Assembly: GCA_020536535.1 (NCBI GenBank)
Contig: JAHLWZ010000682.1
Span: forward strand, 1-64,000
Direction: 5' to 3'
DNA from: Pelomyxa schiedti
Lineage: Eukaryota; Evosea; Pelobiontida; Pelomyxidae
DNA: 64,000 nucleotides
Below, piece after piece: positions 47,199-64,000 of this stretch; the first letter of the stretch is position 1, and every line of letters begins with the position of its first letter. A program made the translations under genes and the position numbers. A model generated the notes under the pieces. That model was not told the origin of the DNA and made no database searches. It worked only from the letters and a program-made list of their open reading frames with translations.

Positions 47199-47444
47199 CC
47201 TTTTCGAGTGTGGTTTGTAAGGAACCTTCTTTCAACGTTGCCTTCGCAACGAAATTAAAAAAAAAAAAATAAAAAAAAAAAAAATAACAATAAAAGAAGT
47301 TGCCTTCAGAGTTGTTATGGTTATTCTTATTCCATCACCACCCCAAATCCCCTATCAAAAGGAGAAGAGAAGAAAGAAAGAAAAAAAAGCCACACATTCC
47401 CAGAGAAGGGACAGACATTGAAGCACCCATAACTTGGTCAGGCC

Positions 47445-47767
47445 CTACTGCCCGGTCCAGATGGCCGTTGGCAATTTTCTATCAAGGCTATCCGGCACCG
47501 ACATAAACAGGGTGACGCCACTGCCCTTTGCTCCTTCGTAGTCCCCGGATCTCGGAGCGGGATGTGCGTCACTACCGTCAATGGTGACACGCCCTGCTTT
47601 TTTTGTGCTGGGGTTGATCACGCAACAGACGTGGTAAACATCAACGGCTAAAATGGAAGGCAGGGCCTGGGACATGCAAGAAACGGAAAACAATGTACAC
47701 CGAGAAATTATCCACTAATCAACCGGAGCGAACCACCAACTTCCAGGTTTGTGCCCCGGATGTCCAT
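47445..47767 (-). CDS. Small unrecognised protein (82 residues)
   Basis: Two exons are proposed: ATG 47767 to 47741 (9 codons), a 74-nt GT-AG intron (47740-47667), and 47666-47445 ending TAG. The second exon encodes alternating strands (SILAVDVYHVCCVINP, GSGVTLFMSVPD). No domain is recognised. It might instead be the distal exon of the membrane-protein gene immediately upstream on the same strand. Confidence 0.35.
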
Positions 47768-48034
47768 CTCAGCCCATCACGACTCGAAAAAGAGCACAAG
47801 AGCCAACCCGTTTAAAGGCCACCACTAGTGATGTGTTGATTTGCAAAACATTGTTGTTCTTTTTCTTTTCCCAAACGAAATACAGTGTATGCTGTTGTTA
47901 TTTATGGGTGGTTTATAGTGTTGATGAGGTTTGGTAACCCTGGTAGGTAGTGGTTGTTGTGCTTGTATTCTGTGGAATTGTCTCGCCAATAATAATTGGC
48001 GCCTCGGCAACTACGAAACAAAAGTCAACAAGAG

Positions 48035-48557
48035 TCACAAAATGGGGGAATATGGCAAGTGGGAGTAGAGCGGGGAACAACCTGTCACTGCAGGAACAAC
48101 CGTTGGAACAGGCGCGGGGGCATGCTGGACCTCATTGCGTGTTAAGATAGTGTCACGAAGCTCAAACAATGACATGCAGACTTCAAGCACCAGCCTCATC
48201 ATCAAGATAAAGGCGATGCCGTAGACGAGGCCAGACACGGTTCCGAGGATGGCACCACCCGCCCCGTTTGTGAGGGAACCCCTGTAGATTCTGTTCACAA
48301 GGAACATGATGCTAACAAGGAATGAGCAGTAGTACATCCATTGTGCCAAAGCTGTGCCCTAGTATATCATGTAATGTATAGTGATTTAGGGGAGGGGTTC
48401 ATAAAGTTATGTGCGAGTACAACAAGAGAGAATGCAGAAAAGAGGGTGTTACGATGCGCACCTGGTAAATGCGGAAAAAAACAAGCTCAGCAGGTGCCAA
48501 GTGCCCGTTGGGTATTATAGAGAACCGGTCGCCGCCCATTGGTGCATAAGACGTCAT
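48035..48557 (-). CDS. Small membrane protein, DUF4282-like
   Basis: The ATG 48557 (MTSYAPMGGDRFS) begins a short N-terminus that splices after FFRIYQ, through an intron of about 100 nt, to two hydrophobic helices (ALAQWMYYCSFLVSIMFLV and GAILGTVSGLVYGIAFILMMRLVLEVCMSLF) ending in a polar LRDTI segment. The spacing resembles bacterial-type DUF4282 proteins: two helices with a conserved Arg/Glu after the second. The tail after VPAVTG is uncertain, since a GT follows and the last exon might lie further downstream. Confidence 0.55.
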
Positions 48558-48778
48558 GATCTCCGCTCCGTCCTTTGTCGTATTTTCTTTACAGTTTTCT
48601 TGAGATCTTGAGATCTTCACCTACCGTTCCTCTGGACCCAGAGAGCCATACTTGAAGGATTAAATACCCACAGTGTACGTGGCAGATTGTTTTTTTTCTC
48701 TCCGCAGGTAACTTATGCCAAGAGCCCAACCTTCGAGCAAATCTCGAAACAACATTTCGTACGTGGCCTTTCAAGGCG

Positions 48779-50393
48779 ATGCTTATGGATGCCACGTTGC
48801 CCGCAGCGATGCACGCGTCTGCCGTCGCCGCGGCGGTGGCGGAGAGCTCAGCAGTAGCCGCGGCGGTCTCGGCCGCGGCGGCCTCCGTCCCGCCGTGCCG
48901 CCCCGCCTCGCCCGACGTCCCGCCCCTGACCCCCGAGGAGATCGAGCACGAGATCGCCGCCGAGACCGAGATGCTCTCCGCCGCCACGCAGCGCGGCCGC
49001 CCCCTCGCCGCGGGCCCGGCCGCGGGCAGGGCAGGGGCGGCCGCGGGGGGCGGGGGCGCCGCGGCGGCCCGGGTGGGGGTGCTTGCGGCGGTGGGGGTGG
49101 CGCTGTGGGCGGTGTTCGGGCCGGTGGTGAGCCGGGTCCTGCGGACGCTGCAGTGGCTGGTGATCAGGGCCGCGAGGGTGGGGCCCGTGCCGCGCCACGT
49201 GGCTTTCATAATGGACGGGAACAGGAGGTTCGCGAGGAAGCACCACATGCCTAGCAAGGCGGGGCACGCGGAGGGGTACATTGCCTTATTGCGCGTAACC
49301 TTCCTTTTCTTCTTTATCTTTGGCCGTCCCTCTCCCTCCCCTTCTCTCTCTTTTTTAAGTGTGAAGAAGTTTTTTTTTTTTTTTCCCCAAAAACAAGTGC
49401 TACACTCTTTGTTTTTGGTTTGTAAAGTATTTACGTATTTGTATTTAGACAATGCAATGGTGCTTGGACTTGGGGATTAAAACTATCACGGTGTATGGAT
49501 TTAGCATTGAGAACTTCAATAGACCCCCAGAAGAAGTGGCTGTTATAATGGATCTTGCTGAGCAGAAACTGCGTCAATTCTTAGCTTCTGGACTTGAGTA
49601 TGTGTAAATAACAACTTAGAACCGCAATAAAGGTTCCTTATATTCAATTTATAACAATATTAAGGTAAACAACTCATCTTACCCATCGTCAGTATTCGTG
49701 CAAGGAAAATGGGTGCTTCTCTAAAATTCATTGGCGATCTTTCACGCCTTTCATTGCCCCTACAGGAGCTAATAAAACAAGCGGAATCAAAACTTGATCG
49801 CCATGAGTGAGTTACTTCGCTTTTTTTTAAAAACATAAGGAAATGGAAATTAAAGGCCTCAGAAGCAATAAGATTAACATACCCACCCCCTCTTGACAGG
49901 TTGCAGTTAAATATCTGCTTTTCTTATACTTCTACCTACGAGATAACAAATGCAATAAAACAAGCTGTAGATGGTGTTCAACAGGGCCACTTTACTGTAA
50001 AGTTTGTGCCTCCTCGCGAGATGAGTATTAACAACCCAAAAACTAGTGATATTACACAAGACACAATCGAGCAGCGACTTCTGCTTCAGAGTTCACCATC
50101 ACTCATTGTCCGTACAAGTGGCGAAATGAGGCTCAGTGACTTCTTGCTATGGCAGGTAAATCCAACCCTAACCCTAAGTCCAACTTAAATTCTCCTAGGG
50201 TATAAATTCATATTTCCATGTGACAAAGACATACTGGCCAGAGTTTTCCTTTTTTGAAATGATGAAAGCACTCTTCTGTTACCAAATTCATTGGCCAGAA
50301 CTATCGGTTTCGCTTCTCTCCCTACAACACACTCCTTTTTGTCTAACTAAAAAGAAAACAGAGAAGAGAGCAACAAGCCCTTTCCTATCATGA
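48779..50393 (+). CDS. cis-prenyltransferase (DHDDS/Rer2-type)
   Basis: Five exons: 48779-49294, 49449-49597, 49693-49806, 49900-50155 and 50199-50393. The GC-rich, Ala/Gly-rich first exon contains a hydrophobic stretch before the first catalytic motif [15 protein letters not shown] (isoprenyl-diphosphate binding Asp included). Then follow [28 protein letters not shown], the [16 protein letters not shown] motif and the [14 protein letters not shown] end, all diagnostic of eukaryotic dehydrodolichyl diphosphate synthases. The enzyme extends farnesyl diphosphate with isopentenyl diphosphate at the ER, making dolichol precursors for glycosylation. The C-terminus has a short Lys/Thr-rich extension beyond the usual RxG region. 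Intron 1 (154 nt) is the longest I could measure here. Confidence 0.9.
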
Positions 50394-50533
50394 GTCTCAA
50401 CACACAAAGACCGAATAAAGGGAAAGAAAAAAAGTTTTTTGCTATGAACTGTTAGGCTAAGAAAATATACACCCACAAAACAACTGTAGTGGAGGGACAA
50501 AAGAAATTGGCTAAGTGGAAATGTACAGTTTTT

Positions 50534-60711
<10,178 letters not shown>

Positions 60712-61004
60712 GATTTTTTTGTTTTCTTTTACCCCCTTTTGGGTGTTCACAGAAGGAAAGGATGGTGATCCTCACACACCCGAAGTTATTTTTCTTAAAT
60801 GATATGCCAGCTTCGTTGTGCCTGCCCAACCACTGAGAGTGACATCTGATCCGGGGAATGATGTATGCAGAAAAGTGAAGAATTTGGCAAATGACTCGGC
60901 GATCAGACAGTATTTTTTTTCGAGTGGTTATTGAGGCTGCGTGAGATCCATTGCGGAATAGCAATAACCATCGCTAAAGTAGTTGACGAGGGCAGTGAGA
61001 GGCC
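60712..61004. promoter_or_regulatory. Bidirectional intergenic region, USP / VPS13
   Basis: The start codons of two divergent genes are 293 bp apart, so both promoters should lie here. No TATA-like element is obvious. Confidence 0.4.
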
Positions 61005-64000
61005 ATGTTCGAATGGTTGGTGAGTGACATTTTACTCCGTTTTGTTGGCGATTACGTGAGGCACTTGAACGCTGATCAACTGCGTCTAGATGTCTTATCT
61101 GGTGCGCCTTCCTTCGTGCCCTTTTTTTTTTTTTCCCCTACTTCTCCCCAATTGCACTAGGTCTTGTTGTGCTCAAGGACTTGGAGTTAAAGGCAGATGC
61201 ACTGGCGAAGTTTTCTGACTTGCCTGTTTTTGTGAAACAAGGTTTCTTCGTGGGCTTGTTCTTGTCTTATCTTTTTAGGCTACTTGAAGTCACTTGAACT
61301 AAAACTCCCATGGAAGAGTCTTGGGTCTCAACCTGTCGAAATTAAGATTGATGGTGTTTACCTTGTTGTAGAAAGGGTTAAAGCAACAACCACGACATCT
61401 CCTCAATTTGATTTGGAATCTCTTCATTCCCTTAAAATGAAGAGATTGGCAGCTTATGAAGAAGCTCGCAGCAAACGGACAAATAAACCAAGTTACTTGA
61501 TTACCCCATTTGTCCTCTCTGAACAAGTTCAGGTGTTGAACCTTCAAAACAGTCAGGTAGCACCTTTGGTCAAAGAATTTTGGCAAAAGTGTTGGCAAAC
61601 CTTCAAATCACTCTCACCAATATTCACGTGAGGTACTGTCTTTCCCTGTTGAAGGCTTCGATTTTCACTTTCTACTTTCCTTCAGATATGAAGACACTAA
61701 TGAGCGAGGGGAGTCTTTTGCGATTGGAGTAGCCATTCGTGCAGTGAGAGCTGGTAAGCCCTCACCCTCTCCTTTGTAAGAATAACCTCAGCCAGAATCA
61801 ACCAACTCAAACTGGGAGCCTTGCTTTATCAATACTGATACCCAACTGGATCTTATTTTCAATGTTTGGCTTCATTACTATTCAATAATTTCACCTCTAA
61901 AAGATGGTTACAATTGATAGTTTCTCTGTCTACTGGGACACAGGCTGTACCCATATTGATTCAGATATTAACCTTTTTTCAGAACAGATGACGGCCTTGG
62001 TGATTACTATTTGTTGTTTCAGCATTTACTAACTGCTATTCAGATACCCCCATGCAGTTATCCACATTCATTCATTCTAGAGCCTATATCAGGAAAAATG
62101 AAACTCACTGTGAATAATGCTCAATCTGTGTCAACAACTGCTCCAACACCTAAATACACTGCCAGTATCAATTTCGACAATATATCCATTGAGCTCCACC
62201 ACCAGCAATATGTCAATGGCCTAGAATTGGCCAATACTTTTCACGCACAACGAAAGGCCTTCATAAAGGTTAGGTGCCTACTATCTGTTGATTTGCCCAT
62301 TAAACTCTTGACAGCAACGGAAAGGCAGACCAAGTGTTGAAGTTCATGGGAATGCCAAACTTTGGTGGAAATATGTGCTGAATCGTGTTACAGAAGATGT
62401 TAGGAAACACAAAACATTTAATTGGAGGTTTCTGTCACATAGAAAAGAGCTGAGGTTGAAATATGTGGCACTGTACACCAAAATCATGGATTCTCAGGTA
62501 GCAGAAAAGTTATCAAAAATAATTCTTAGTCTTTACATGGGCTTCACATACAGGCAACTGCTGAAGACAAGCTTGCCCTTGATGCACTAGATAGAGAATT
62601 AAGCTTTGAAGATATCATTTTCTTTCGCTCTCTTGCAACAATTCAGTTGAAGCCAAAACCCACCCCAGAACCCACTGCAGCACCCCAACCACAACCAACG
62701 GCAGTTCAACAACGTGGATGGGTATCCTGGCTGACAATGGGCATGTGGGGAGCTCCTCAAGTCCAAACTACACCACATTTATCTTCAACTACAACAGCCC
62801 CAACACCGACAGCAGCTACCCCACAAAGAATTCTCAATGCAGAGCAACGTCTGGAATTACTAGAAATTTTTGGCTATGATGCAGTTAAGCATGACTTCAT
62901 GCAGGATGGTGCACCCCCAATGCACATACGCATATTTTTTGAACTTGGGGCACTTCATATAGATTTGCGCGGGAAAACCAATACAAAAGTTGCCGAGTTT
63001 TGTGTCCAGCGTACTACTGTTCAGTGGAATTCCACCCCTTCCCACTTTGATGTTAAGGCCACTGTTGGAGGAATTTCTGTGGATGACCTACAAGCTGCAA
63101 ATAGGGGAGAACTGTTTCCCAGAGTTGTGTCTGTTCGCCAGTTGCCACCAACAGCATGCCCGACAAGGGAAATCACTGGTTTACCAGACCAAACCTCTCC
63201 ACAAGCCATGTTTGAATTTTCATTGGAGAACAGGCCTCCTGAAAGTGATGCTGATTATGTTCTTTCGATGCGTTTGCTCCCACTGGAAGTGATAGTGTCA
63301 CCTTCAACTATTCATCGGGTAGGTAGTGGCACAAAATGCAGCACATCTAATTTGACCATTTGGCAGGTGTGCTCTTTCTTTTATGTTCCCAAGAATGTCC
63401 ATATCGATACTGTGACTGGTGGAGTAAATGAGTGGTTATCACAAAAAACTACAGTGAACTGGCGTGAAGCACTGGAGAACCACATTAAAGTTCGGCCCCT
63501 CACTGCTCCCCCTTTTTTCATGCAGTCTTTCTCAATAATTGACAGGTTGACATGGATGTAGATTTACATGCCCCAGTGTTGATTATTCCACAAAATAACA
63601 CTGCAGGCACACCTCTACTAATCTTGGACCTTGGTAGACTTCGTATAAAGGTGTGGCCTAGATAGTGTGCAACTAATAAATTTTTGTAGAGCGAACTTGG
63701 CTCAAAAAGTGAACCCTTGGAACACTTAGAGACAACTGCATATGACCACTACAACCTCCAAGCCTCTGATATACACACGTTGCTCATGTATTCGTCTGAT
63801 GGAGACTGGCGTAACCAAGTTTCTGCCAATGCCTTTCCTCTCATCCCACCCTTCGCCATCAACCTCAGATTGAGCCAATTTGTTCTGGATACCAACGAAA
63901 CCCATTATAAACTGAAAGCCGCCGGTTCAATTCCTGACTTGCATGTGAAGCTATCTGGGGAAATTGTTCAAATAGTGAAGAATATTTTGGAAAGCTCTGC
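61005..64000 (+). CDS. VPS13: VPS13 lipid-transfer protein (5' part, runs off window)
   Basis: The ATG 61005 starts the chorein N domain: MFEWLVSDILLRFVGDYV, an LDVLSG/LVVLKDLELKADAL join across an intron, then YLKSLELKLPWKSLGSQPVEIKIDGVYLVV, a near-textbook VPS13 N-terminus. Downstream exons carry further repeating-beta-groove strands with a Pro/Thr-rich loop (62650-62830). VPS13 proteins are rod-like bridges that move phospholipids between membranes at contact sites. Short introns occur every 50-300 bases. Only the N-terminal quarter or so is in the window, and the frame remains open to position 64000. Confidence 0.9.

Noticed and set aside
48589..49452. Minus-strand 287-residue ORF opposite the prenyltransferase first exon
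   Set aside because: The plus strand carries the family motif [12 protein letters not shown] and in-frame splicing to the remaining motifs. The minus ORF is an Ala/Pro-rich shadow of GC-rich DNA.
50165..50185. Telomere-like CCCTAA units in an intron of the prenyltransferase gene
   Set aside because: Only two consecutive units are present, which is no more than chance in AT-rich intronic DNA and not an interstitial telomere.

Overview
The window is nuclear DNA from a unicellular eukaryote whose lineage I cannot fix. The genes are split by very short introns, mostly about 40-80 nt and GT-AG. The standard code is used. The proteins are typically eukaryotic: TFIIB, a sirtuin, VPS13, a giant ubiquitin protease, DENN and PI-PLC-like proteins. 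Gene density is high, with about 15 genes and most intergenic gaps at 100-500 bp. Several proteins carry low-complexity tails (Ser, Pro, Thr or Gln). A 100-base run of N at 32289-32388 is an assembly gap.

Layout. Positions 1-916 hold a 121-bp direct repeat spaced 795 bp apart, followed by about 1.4 kb without an assignable gene. On the minus strand at 2330-11476 are two tandem paralogues with an unusual architecture: an intact cytosolic-PLA2-type phospholipase domain, then a NACHT NTPase, then C-terminal leucine-rich repeats. Next come TFIIB (minus, 11606-13971) and a divergent C-CAP-like/SIRT7-like sirtuin fusion (plus, 14150-16481). At 16780-22638 (minus) is a second multidomain phospholipase: UBA-like segment, dynamin-like GTPase, pseudokinase, iPLA2/patatin domain, CxxC element, coiled coil and Pro-rich tail.

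From 22840 to 30348 (minus) runs a DENN plus WD40 protein that resembles DENND3 in domain order. It is followed by a TRIM-like coiled-coil/olfactomedin-like protein, an unrecognised Cys/His-rich protein, a secreted M28 peptidase (plus), a PI-PLC-like/PP2C-like fusion (minus), an MFS transporter, a THUMP-domain tRNA methyltransferase and three small genes. The right end holds a cis-prenyltransferase (plus, 48779-50393), a USP9X-like deubiquitinase (minus, 50534-60711) and the 5' part of VPS13 (plus, from 61005 past the window edge).

The most interesting system is the left 22 kb. Three genes on one strand, interrupted only by TFIIB and the sirtuin, each join a catalytically intact phospholipase to an NTP-binding signalling module. 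Two use NACHT-LRR and one uses GTPase-pseudokinase. This is the logic of NLR-type or dynamin-type innate immune sensors with a membrane-attacking effector. Their catalytic cores lie in single uninterrupted exons of 3.1-4.2 kb, whereas neighbouring genes have an intron every few hundred bases or less. That contrast hints at recent duplication, retroposition or lateral origin. The immune role is inference from architecture only.
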